Shown here one piece after another: positions 34,444 to 42,836 of a stretch of DNA of 64,000 nt. A model generated the notes under the pieces. The model saw only the letters and a list, made by a program, of their open reading frames with translations, searched no databases and was not told the DNA's origin. Source of the stretch: Rhizomys pruinosus (taxonomy: Eukaryota > Chordata > Mammalia > Rodentia > Spalacidae); the NCBI GenBank assembly GCA_009823505.1, contig VZQC01009572.1, forward strand, positions 1,141,070 to 1,205,069, read 5' to 3'. Made by a program: the position numbers and the translations under genes. Every line of letters begins with the position of its first letter. Position 1 is the stretch's first letter.

Positions 34444-34903
34444 TGCCAATTACCTCGTTGTAAGTATTTCTTGTGCAAGGCCCCTTGAGCTTCTGTCCAA
34501 GCAGTTGGGAGTGATGCATCCTGGAAACAACAACAACAACAACAACAACAACAGAAATGACTACATCAAAGAACTGACTGAAACAGTGAACTTCTGCTCA
34601 AAACAGTCAACTTCCACATGGAGAATTTTGAGAAAGACTGAGAAAGAGATGAAAAACATGTTTGGCAGAATACATGAGCTCTGGTGGGGTGGGGGGAAAG
34701 GGTGGGGGACACGGGTCTAGATTTGATAATCTTGTACAAAATATATATAAAAAAAGCAAAAAATATAATATATAATAAAAAATAAGCATCAAAAAAAAAA
34801 AAGAGGGAGGCACTGGGTTCTATGTTCAGCACATTAAAGTAACTTGTCTGTTCTAAGGATTATACTGGGAATAAGGTCATAGTAATAAAATACTAAAAGA
34901 CTT

Positions 34904-35062
34904 GCCAGGTATGGTGGTGCGAGCCTTTAATCCCAGCACTCAGGAAGCAAAGGGAGGTGGATCCCTGTAAGTTCAAGGCCAGTCTGGTCTACATAGCGAG
35001 TTCCAGGCCAACTGGGACAAAAGGGAGACCCTGTCTCAAAAATACCAACAAAGTAAAAAAAA
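34904..35062 (+). mobile_element. B1 SINE
   Basis: gccaggtatggtggtgcgag through gggagaccctgtctcaaaaa, with a mixed A-rich tail. It lies 90 bases after the L1. Confidence 0.92.
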
Positions 35063-36880
35063 AACAAAAAACTCAAAGACTCAAAATATTTGGCTAAATT
35101 TGGCTAATTAACACAAAATTTCATGTTGGAAGAGTAGCAAATATATTGCCATAAAATGTAAAAATGACTAGAACATATTGTAAATATCTCTAGAGATTAT
35201 TTAAAAATAATTTTATAGCATGGAATTCACCTGCTCTGCCACAAAACCCAAAACCTGTAGGTGGATATATAGGTGATAATTGAGTTGATCATGGAAAACA
35301 CTAGAAATCTGCAGGAAGAAAATGAAAACTTTGTAAAATCCAGAAAACTAAGACAAAATCATAGTAAGAGAATCTAAAGATACTGCCCCACAGCCTTGGA
35401 GCTGATGGTCTCCCTTCTGCAGATATGAAGGAGAAAGATTTCCAAAAGCCTATCACAGTAGATACTGGCAATACTAGCCTAAGTGGGTAAGTAAACTGAA
35501 ATCAACACAGTAGCTGGGGAAGAGTTTGCATCATCTTCTAGTCCCCTCCCAGAGTGCTATGGCCAAGAGCCATATCCAGAAGGAAACTATTGTCTGACTT
35601 TATACCACTGTAGGGTCAGTAACCCTTGAAAACTCCCATCCCTATAACCCATGGACATGCCACCACACTGGCTCATGGAGAATTGCCCTGGGAACCACAC
35701 AGCTCAGTAGCATGACAGACACATCTGCTGGAGTGCTTCACTGTAGGGAATGGCTATTGTGACATGGAAGGGAATGGAGGATTCAGCCCCTGAAGAACTT
35801 GGAGACCAGTCTGCTAAGGCTTTTCCAGTCTTGTGTGGTTAAATACTCGTGCCAAGATGGAATGTAGTTAGTTATGTGGTTCCCACCATCCCTCTACCCA
35901 GGGACACAATAGAGCATCTGTTACTAACAAGGTGAGGAAAGAATTCTGTGATTCCACTGCTCCCCTGCCTTGGGGCATGACAGAACAGTCTTGAACAATG
36001 CCTCAGCTTTGACTGTCACTCTGCTCTGGAGCACACAGCCTAAGAAAGCAGTCAGGGAGAGTGCTTAGCTCCAGCTGTGGCCAACTCATCCTAAATCCCT
36101 AGTGGACATTACTGCAGGAAGAATTCTGGGAAGAAAAGCTCTTAGATGATCCCAGTAACCACATGCATGTGGCAGGGCGGCTGAGGTCCTGCTCCTGGCA
36201 AACACATCCACAGCAGCTGCAGAGAAAACCAGCAAACTCCTGCTGTTGCTGTGTCTACGGAGGACCACCATCAACAACACTCATGCCTTGTCCAATTATG
36301 CACTGCTGATGAGACTGGGTATGAAAGCCAGAGAGGGGTTTGATCATTTTCTCCTTTCTACCTTCCAAGATAGACCTGAATTGCCCATTCTCATGACATA
36401 CTTGGGCCAGTACTACCATCTAATCAAAGAACAAAAGCTTCAGGCTCCTCCTCATGTATGGTGCAGGCATCGAGACCCTCATGAGTAAAAACCAGTGTCT
36501 GACAAACCCCTAGAACCTGGTGCGGGCCATCGTTCTCTTTGTAGGAGTAGCCACCCAAGGTGTATCCACCTGAACTAGTGCTAGAGTGTCCCTACTCTTG
36601 TAAGAAGCTGTGAGTCTCTCTGACTCCATACTCATTAATCACAGACCCTCCCCCCCCAAAAAAAAAAACCCTCAGGGAGATTACACTTAAGTATCCAGCT
36701 AGAAACAAACAAGCTAGGAATATACCCATAAAAATCAGCACCCCAAGACATATCTTCAGGAGGAAATTTCTGACTATCAAGGCCATCTTATAAAAGTGAT
36801 AAGGACATATATTCTGCTACCTGCACAATCACAGCACAGGAACACAAGATATGTGGGGGAGGGGGATTAAGATGGCATTT
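35063..36880. other. Intergenic, possible old LINE 5' region, unassigned
   Basis: No gene that I can support. The stretch lies directly upstream of a LINE ORF1-like segment on the same strand, so it may be that element's 5' part. The + frame at 36246-36488 has no domain I recognise, and its continuation after frameshift (36450-36590) is equally unfamiliar. Confidence 0.35.
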
Positions 36881-37385
36881 CCCAAAGACCATTGTACTCT
36901 AGATTGGAAAGGTGAAATTCTCAGTGTATGAAATGCCCAATAAATTTATAAGAAAGACTTTACAGAAACTCAATGAGATTGAAGAGAATGCAGATCAACA
37001 GTTAAATGAAATTAGGAAGACAATGCAGGATGAGAATGAGAAATTCAGCAATGAGCAGAGATATTGAAAAGAAATCAAACAGGAGTCTCAAAAATCAAGA
37101 GCTCAGTAAGTCAAAAGAAAGCTTCAGTTGAAATCCTCATGGAATAAATGCTAATCGAGTTTGACAACACATTTTTCAAAATACCACATTTGGGCAGAAA
37201 AAAATAAGAAAGTATGAAGAGAACATTCCATGTGACAGGCACATGCAGAGACAAGGTTGACGGCATAGACAACACATTCTATGAAATAACAGCAGAAAGG
37301 TTCCCCTCATCTCAGGAAATACATGGGCTTCCATGTACAAGAGGCTTATTGGATCCTTAATAGACATGACCAGAAAATATTCTTA
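36881..37385 (+). mobile_element. Old LINE ORF1/HAL1-like segment
   Basis: The phrases caatgagattgaagagaatg, gaaattaggaagacaatgca, ggatgagaatgagaaattca and ggatccttaatagacatgac follow the ORF1/HAL1 order as I recall it. Multiple stops, so it is non-coding now. Confidence 0.6.
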
Positions 37386-37399
37386 CATTAGTAGAATTT

Positions 37400-37560
37400 A
37401 AAAAAAAATTATCATATGAGTGTACTGGAGTCAGAAGAAGGTGACAGATCCCCTGGAATTTGACAGTTGTTAGCTGCCATGTGGGTGCTGGGAATCAAAT
37501 CCCAGTCCTCTGCAAGAGCAGTCAGTGCTCTTAACCTCTGAGTCATCTCTCTAGCCACAC
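37400..37560 (-). mobile_element. B3-like SINE with internal deletions
   Basis: Reverse copy. Target duplications cattagtagaattt (37386-37399) and cattggtagaattt (37561-37574) differ at one base. The tail-proximal part is missing. Confidence 0.9.
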
Positions 37561-37606
37561 CATTGGTAGAATTTTTTAAAGTATTTATTTATGAAGAAAA
37601 TAATTG

Positions 37607-37629
37607 GTGTGTGTGTGTGTGTGTGTGTG
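37607..37629. repeat. Microsatellite (GT)n
   Basis: Pure GT run of about 11 units. Confidence 0.97.
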
Positions 37630-37910
37630 ATGACACTACAGTGGATATCTGCTTCTGTCTGTCCAGTGTGACTTCTCCTTCCTCATTATGGCACCCAGTG
37701 TCCTCTAGGAAACATTCTCTATCCCTGCCAATTCCTGTTCATGCAGTTGTGATACCACATTCACAGCCAATCAATATATCTCATCTCCTTGTTTATAGTG
37801 ATTGGTTCAGAACAGGCACTTAATCCAGCCGTAAACCAATTAGAATGCATTTTTACCTAGCCATAGAGATAAGCTATATTCATGCAAATAAAAGTGAATT
37901 TCTAGACTTT
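37630..37910. other. Intergenic, no feature seen
   Basis: No repeat or gene recognised. Confidence 0.5.
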
Positions 37911-37962
37911 GGTTCAAAAGGTTCTACTTAGTAGTGGGCTCAAAAGGTTCTACTTAGTAGTG
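37911..37962. repeat. 26-bp tandem duplication
   Basis: Unit 37911-37936 (ggttcaaaaggttctac through tagtagtg) is repeated at 37937-37962 with one difference (t to c at unit position 3). The second unit overlaps the target duplication of the retroposon at 37971. Confidence 0.96.
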
Positions 37963-37970
37963 ATATATGG

Positions 37971-38039
37971 TGCTGTGGGGATAGTGCAGCCATTAAAGGC
38001 TGAGGCTAAGAACCGAAAAAAAAAAAAAAAAAAAAACAA
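37971..38039 (+). mobile_element. Very short poly(A)-tailed retroposon, unclassified
   Basis: 45 bases of sequence are followed by a poly(A) tail of about 22 bases and CAAA. A perfect 15-bp target duplication agtagtgatatatgg lies at 37956-37970 and 38040-38054. The hallmarks show L1-machinery retroposition. The insert begins tgctgtggggatagtgcagc and ends ggctaagaaccg. It may be a B3-like SINE whose 5' head is joined to its ggctaagaaccg middle, or another small RNA. I cannot decide. Confidence 0.85.
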
Positions 38040-38054
38040 AGTAGTGATATATGG

Positions 38055-38214
38055 CAGGAGACTGAGAATTTTATGAATCTAGGAATTCGGTCTACTGACT
38101 AAGCTAAACTTCACCTCTGTACATAGCAAAATCTACTACTCTAAGTTAGAGTAAGTTAGTCTGTAAGTAAGTTAGTTGGCAAATCCAACATAAAATCTCC
38201 CTTCTTTGTTCTCT
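38055..38214. other. Intergenic, no feature seen
   Basis: Short taagttag-like repeats near 38145-38175 only. Confidence 0.5.
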
Positions 38215-38362
38215 ACTAGTAAGGAGCTTCATAGTTTAAATTTTATACTTATGCCTTTTGTCCATTATGAATTAATTTGTGTATGCAAAAAAAGCTCCAA
38301 TCTTTTTCCTTTCAATAGGGATGTACAGCTTTTTCTGTAGCCAACAATAACTGACATTAAGT
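38215..38362 (-). mobile_element. L1M-like fragment
   Basis: Reversed ancient L1 ORF2 phrase: gcttcatagtttaaatttta, then tccattatgaattaatttgt, matching the L1M order. Confidence 0.6.
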
Positions 38363-38486
38363 TAGGGATAGTTATACAAGAAAATAGGTAAGTTATATGT
38401 ATCTTATATCAACCTTAACTTTTCTAACAAATTGAACATTTATGTCAGTTAAAAACGAATTAATATTCATCACTATTAATTAATTT

Positions 38487-38710
38487 TTTAATAATTTTAT
38501 TTATTTATTATGCATATGAATGTATTGTCTGCATGTAGGTTTGTGCAGCTGTGTCGTGCAATGCTGTGGAGGTCAGAAGAGGTTGTCGGATTCCCCTGGA
38601 ACTGGAGTTAAAGACGGTTCTCAGCCTCCATGTGGGTGCTGGGAATTGAACCTGGGTCCTCTGCAAGAGCAGTTGGTGCTCTTAACCACTGAGCCATCTC
38701 TCTAGCCCCA
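38487..38710 (-). mobile_element. B3-like SINE, short form
   Basis: A perfect 15-bp target duplication actattaattaattt lies at 38472-38486 and 38711-38725. Confidence 0.95.
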
Positions 38711-38725
38711 ACTATTAATTAATTT

Positions 38726-39195
38726 AATCTTTGCAAAGTTCCATTTTGCAGATATGTTCATTTTTCAAAACTTAAATATGTGATACATGAAACCATGTTA
38801 GGAAAGTATGCTTATGGAAATATCCAATTTCTAGAACATTGCGATCCTAAGAAAGCCTTCTGGTAGTAGCTGGATTTGGGAATTTGAATTTCTGAATAAC
38901 TTTGGAACAATGTAGAATCTCCCTGATCAGGAAGAAGACAAGCAATTTGAGAAGAAAAACTAAAAATAACACAAGCCTGGAAAACACAGGACATTACATA
39001 GAATGAAAATGGAAAAGATCTCAGATTATCAGGCAAATAGATGACCTGAGGGTTACTCATTTTTCCTCAATAATAACTTAAGACTACAAAATAGAGTTAA
39101 AAAATTATTTCATTAACTCCACATGGTTATAATTCATGAAGTTAGCCACAGCAAAGAAAAATAGAAATAATCCTTCATGTATTAAATATTTCAAG
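38726..39195. other. Intergenic, no feature seen
   Basis: No repeat or gene recognised. Confidence 0.5.
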
Positions 39196-39200
39196 ATTAT

Positions 39201-39608
39201 TGTTCTAGTTTATCTTCCATTGCTGTGACAAAACACTCTGACCAACACCAACTTGGAGAGGAAAGGGTTTATTTAGCTCACATCTCCTGGGTCACAGTTC
39301 ATCACTTAGGGAGACCAAGGCAGGAACTGAGGGCAGGAACCTGGAGGCAGGAGCTGAAGCACAGGCCATGGAGGAATGCTGTTCACTGGCTTGCTCCCCT
39401 GACTCATGCCCAGCCTGCCCTCTTATACGGTACACAACAACCTGCCCAGGGTGGCACCACTCATTGTGGGCCAGGCCCTCCCACACTGCTCGACCATCAA
39501 GACAATACTCCACAGATGTGGCCACAGGCCAATCCAATGGAGCCAGTTCCCCAATTGAGGCTCCCTCAACCCAGGTGTGTCAAGTTGACACTAAAGCTAT
39601 CCAGCACA
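39201..39608 (-). mobile_element. Solo ERVL-MaLR-type (ORR1/MT-like) LTR, second copy
   Basis: 408 bp, ends TG and CA, nearly identical to the LTR at 32664-33070 and in the same orientation. Flanking 5-mers ATTAT (39196-39200) and GTTAT (39609-39613) differ at one base. On the minus strand a TATA-like gtataagag is present (complement of 39420-39428), and AATAAA near 39270 is intact. Confidence 0.88.
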
Positions 39609-39613
39609 GTTAT

Positions 39614-40607
39614 TGTGCAGTAGAATAAATTCTGAATATCAAACTAATGTTTGTATTCTCCTTATGACAAACTCAATGATGGACTTTATCCAAAATGTAA
39701 ACTACAACTATATTGTGGTTTGTGCAGTATATTTCTTCGTTTAAAAGAATATTGTTTCTTATCATATTGATAATCAGATTCATTTAATTTAAATAACTAC
39801 CTTAGCATACAAAGACAGAGGCACCTTTAAAAGCCATTTCTAGTCTGTTCCATTTTAAATACCACTCCATATACTTTAATAATATTAATATACCACCAAA
39901 TTACTTTCTTTGCAGAACAAAGATGAGCATTTTAAAGCTTGTAAAGTGACGAATTCTTAATGTTGTCAAATTAAGTTAAGCAATTTAATGCAATTACTAA
40001 ATGTACTGACTTCTTAAAAAATTATACCAATTAAAGAAACTGTTCCACTGTCTTTTATAATATACATAAATACTTGGTTTAAGCCAAGTTATTTGGAAAG
40101 ACTAGCACTTTTTTTTCTTCACAATTCTGGGTAGATATTCTTGAAGTCACTGTCAAATTCAAGTTTCTATGAATTGCTAGCATGCTTCCATTGAATAAGA
40201 GCAATTGCTATTATAGAACTGTAGCTCATCTCATTTCTGGTTTTGACTTTATATTGTTAGAGAACTGCACAAGGCTATTTTACTTTCTACGCCCACTGTG
40301 AGTAGTAAGGGTAGCTCTTACCTTACCTACATAAAGTATATCTGAGTTAGGCAGCTTTCAGATTTGCCCATTGTCTGGACAGGACTATACCATACTTCCT
40401 AATGAAAATATAACTGTAAGTCTCTTGAACGTGTCAGGAGCTCAGAATATTAGAAGATGATGCTTGGCCTTGAAGCTAATGATACTATCTCCTCCAGCCT
40501 TAAATTGAGTAAGCAAGTGATGAAAAACAAAACTATCCAATTAACATCATTTCCCAATACACAGTGATTTGTCATTTTTTACTCCACAACAAAATTTTCC
40601 ATTAAAA
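39614..40607. other. Intergenic, no feature seen
   Basis: AT-rich, apparently unique. Confidence 0.5.
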
Positions 40608-40690
40608 ATTAAGGCTAGGGAAATGGGTCAATGGGTAAACTGCTGCCAACCCGAAAAGGTAATCATTTTAACTCGGTAGAACATGAAGAT
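40608..40690 (+). mobile_element. tRNA-derived SINE fragment (B4/RSINE-like)
   Basis: ggctagggaaatgggtcaat then gggtaaactgctgcc resembles the head of a B4-type SINE. The body is diverged. Confidence 0.4.
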
Positions 40691-40929
40691 ATTCTCTTAA
40701 CTAGAAAAGGGGTCTTTAGTGATCTTAAAGATCCTTAAATAAACTATACAGATGAGCTCTGTGGCTGGATTTAGCATCAGGAAGGGGGCACACTCCTGAG
40801 CATGTCTGCAAAGATGTTTCCAGAAAGGTTTCACCGAGGAAGGAAGACCCACGCTGATCATGGGTGGCACTGACCCAGGGACTAGGATCCTAGACTAAAC
40901 ACAAAGAAGAGAGTGGACGGAGCTTCCTG

Positions 40930-41065
40930 ACTACAGATGCAATGTGACCAGCCGCCTCATGTTCTGGACACACAATACTGTATCCTCTCAGACTGTATCG
41001 CCTCCTTAAGTTGTTTTGGCCAAGTATTTTGTCATTGTGATGAAAAGAAAAAAACTAACACAGGC
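40930..41065 (+). mobile_element. MaLR-type LTR 3' end fragment
   Basis: ccttaagttgttttggccaa, then gtattttgtcattgtgatga, then aaaaaaactaacaca is the usual 3' end of MaLR LTRs. Confidence 0.5.
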
Positions 41066-41447
41066 TTTACATGCCATCATAAGTCTCCTATGAGACATAC
41101 AAAGATAACACACAGCGGAGGAGGAGGAGGCAAGAGCTGGAGCAGAGACCGCACTATAGAGACAGTGGATTGGAGATCCACAAGCCAAGAGATGAGAATT
41201 GCCACAAGAAGCTGGAGAGAATGGATTCTCTTGAGGCCTCCAGCCCGTGTGGGGTCCTGCTGTTTGTCTTTCTCTACTCTGAAAGCCAGTTTCTCTTGTT
41301 TTAAAGCCATACTTTTTGATAACTCATTATAATGGCCGCGCCAAACGAAGTCTGCCACCCTTGTTCCCTACCACGTCATTGTGGCATCTGGTCCACGCTG
41401 TAATGCCTTCCACGTTAGTTTATTGCCTTCCTCACTTGTGCTTCAGG
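41066..41447. other. Upstream of Cfap20dc, no gene seen
   Basis: A GGA-triplet tract lies at 41116-41130. No supported feature otherwise. Confidence 0.45.
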
Positions 41448-41462
41448 CGGGAACCATCTTTT

Positions 41463-41702
41463 TTTAAAATATTTTTAAAAATTTTTTATTTATTTATTTT
41501 CTATGTGTATGAATGTAGGTCTGTGCACCCGTGTCGGGCAATGCCGAGGTCAGAGGAGGGTGTCGGATTCCCCTGGAACTGGAGTTCTCCTGGAATTGGA
41601 GTTACAGAGCGTTCTCAGCCGCCATATGGGTGCGGGGGATCGAACCCGGGTCCTCTGCAAGAGCAATCAGCACTCTTAACCACTAGGCTATCTCTCCAGC
41701 CC
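41463..41702 (-). mobile_element. B3-like SINE, long form, upstream of the Cfap20dc promoter
   Basis: Target duplications cgggaaccatctttt (41448-41462) and cgggacccatctttt (41703-41717) differ at one base. A small deletion in the actgtctgcatg area (near 41515) marks this copy. The 17-bp duplication is present. Confidence 0.94.
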
Positions 41703-42040
41703 CGGGACCCATCTTTTACAACTAGCCACCTAGCATGGCATCTGGAACCGTAAGGGAGCACTAATTTCCATTCAAGTTACTCTGCATAAACAATCCTTAG
41801 CTTTGGAGTGTTCACTTCCGATAATAAGCACTCCCATTCCCCAGGACCTTCTCAAAGCCAGGCTGTATAAACTCTTCAGGGCACCCAACTTTGGGAGTCT
41901 ATGAGCCAAAGTCCACCTAACCAAACACCCGTTACCAGGCCGAAGCGAGGATCTCTACCAGGGCCCAGTGGGGACCTAATGTGCTCCAAGGAGAGCACCT
42001 GCCACTCCTGGCCTGGGCGCTATTTTCCCAGCGCCCCTTG

Positions 42041-42054
42041 GTTGCCAGGGCAAC
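42041..42054. promoter_or_regulatory. RFX X-box, perfect palindrome
   Basis: GTTGCCAGGGCAAC has two perfect inverted half-sites (GTTGCC and GGCAAC) separated by AG, the classic RFX-family binding architecture. RFX2/RFX3 drive ciliary genes together with FOXJ1, which fits a CFAP-family gene. It lies 316-329 bases upstream of the ATG. Confidence 0.85.
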
Positions 42055-42092
42055 ACCTTGGCATAGCCTGCAGCGTAGCCTGGAGAGCCCAG

Positions 42093-42103
42093 TGCGCAGG
42101 CGC
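42093..42103. promoter_or_regulatory. NRF1-like site
   Basis: TGCGCAGGCGC is close to the NRF1 consensus of two GCGC-type half-sites. Confidence 0.65.
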
Positions 42104-42113
42104 CTCCAGGGAG

Positions 42114-42118
42114 CCAAT
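42114..42118 (+). promoter_or_regulatory. CCAAT box
   Basis: gagCCAATgggcg is a good NF-Y context, 60 bases downstream of the X-box. Confidence 0.6.
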
Positions 42119-42229
42119 GGGCGCGGCTGGAAACCTGAGCGGGCTGCTCAGGGCTGTGGACACGGGCGTTTGTGCTCCCCGCACAGTGCTCCTGGCGGCC
42201 CGAGCCCGCAGCGCGCATCCCAGGCAGCC

Positions 42230-42262
42230 ATGGCGCGGGTCGGCGGCTGGAGGCGGAGCTGA
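42230..42262 (+). other. Possible upstream ORF in the Cfap20dc leader
   Basis: The ATG in the strong Kozak context gcagccATGG opens an 11-codon frame (MARVGGWRRS, then TGA). It ends 107 bases before the main start and is out of frame with it. It matters only if transcription starts upstream of 42230. Confidence 0.5.
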
Positions 42263-42369
42263 CTGCGGGCCGGGGGACCCACGAGAGCCGAGCCTGGCCC
42301 TCCCCCGCCGGCTGGCCACGCCCGCGGAGCCCCGAACTCGGTGTCCCTAAGTCCCAGGCCTCTGCGGGA

Positions 42370-42390
42370 ATGTTCAAAAATGAGTACCAG
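42370..42390 (+). CDS. Cfap20dc: Cfap20dc coding exon 1
   Basis: Seven codons, MFKNEYQ, followed by the donor CAG|gtaacc (phase 0). The start is chosen because it is the first ATG in this frame after the CpG-rich leader, its -3 base is G, and the family begins MFKN. The frame is open upstream to about 42172, but only a GTG is available there, so no N-terminal extension with an ATG is possible within this exon. Confidence 0.94.
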
Positions 42391-42802
42391 GTAACCGAAG
42401 GGCGCCCCACGGCCTCGGGGTGAGGAGGCTCGAGGGCTGGGTAAGCAAGCACCCACCCCACTCCGCGCATGGAAAGGAGTGAATGGCTAAGTCATCTTGA
42501 GGCTCTCCAGCTGGGTGCTTCTGGGCGCAGGCTGGGTGATTGAACACAGAGCAGGTCTTAACCCCCCATGCCAGACATCCGGAATCTGAATCTTGAGCAC
42601 AGGACCCAGAAATGTTGACTTTTAACAAGCACCCTAGGTGTTGATGTCCCCGGTCCCATTATCCCGGAAGCTAATTAAGAGAGGAATACCCAGAATAGGT
42701 TAAACCCAGAATCCAAATAGGCCTTGGGTTTTGTACTGTTTTCTTCCTGAAAAACCGGATTCAGTGACTCCAACATCCGGATACATGAGAATCAAATGGG
42801 GA

Positions 42803-42836
<34 letters not shown>

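Larger units (their letters stand above)
30415..34800 (+). mobile_element. Young 5'-truncated LINE-1, carrying a solo LTR
   Basis: A perfect 15-bp target duplication aagagggaggcactg lies at 30400-30414 and 34801-34815, directly after the poly(A) tail. The element starts inside the ORF2 endonuclease region (the GDSNTPLSPLDR-like stretch is near 30640-30670) and runs through reverse transcriptase, the C-terminal region, an (ACA)n tract at 34525-34553, a G-rich 3' UTR block at 34683-34708 and the tail. Full-length rodent L1 is about 6-7 kb, so ORF1 and the 5' UTR are missing. A 407-bp LTR splits ORF2. The ORF2 stop seen in the other copy (TAG at 57454) is TTG here (34441-34443). It cannot make a complete ORF2p. 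Confidence 0.97.
41990..42440 (+). promoter_or_regulatory. Cfap20dc: CpG-rich promoter and 5' UTR of Cfap20dc
   Basis: This is the only sustained CpG- and GC-rich block in the window, and it ends just after coding exon 1. It contains a palindromic X-box (42041-42054), an NRF1-like site (42093-42103) and a CCAAT box (42114-42118) within 80 bases, all upstream of the start codon at 42370. No TATA box sits at a fitting distance, as is usual for CpG-island promoters. The transcription start site cannot be placed from sequence alone. Confidence 0.85.

Noticed and set aside
32664..39608. One provirus between the two similar LTRs
   Set aside because: The DNA between them is L1, SINEs and unique sequence, and each LTR has its own 5-bp flanks.
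41866..41871. TATAAA upstream of the CpG island
   Set aside because: It lies more than 120 bases before the island, and CpG promoters rarely use TATA. Probably incidental.
41901..42350. 149-codon frame over the promoter
   Set aside because: GC-rich composition, no domain, overlaps the CpG island and leader; a chance frame.
42172..42370. N-terminal extension of CFAP20DC
   Set aside because: The frame is open upstream, but the only upstream initiator is GTG. The family starts at MFKN, so 42370 is kept.
41976..42470. 164-codon minus-strand frame as a divergent gene
   Set aside because: Same GC-rich cause; no splice sites, domain or family match visible.
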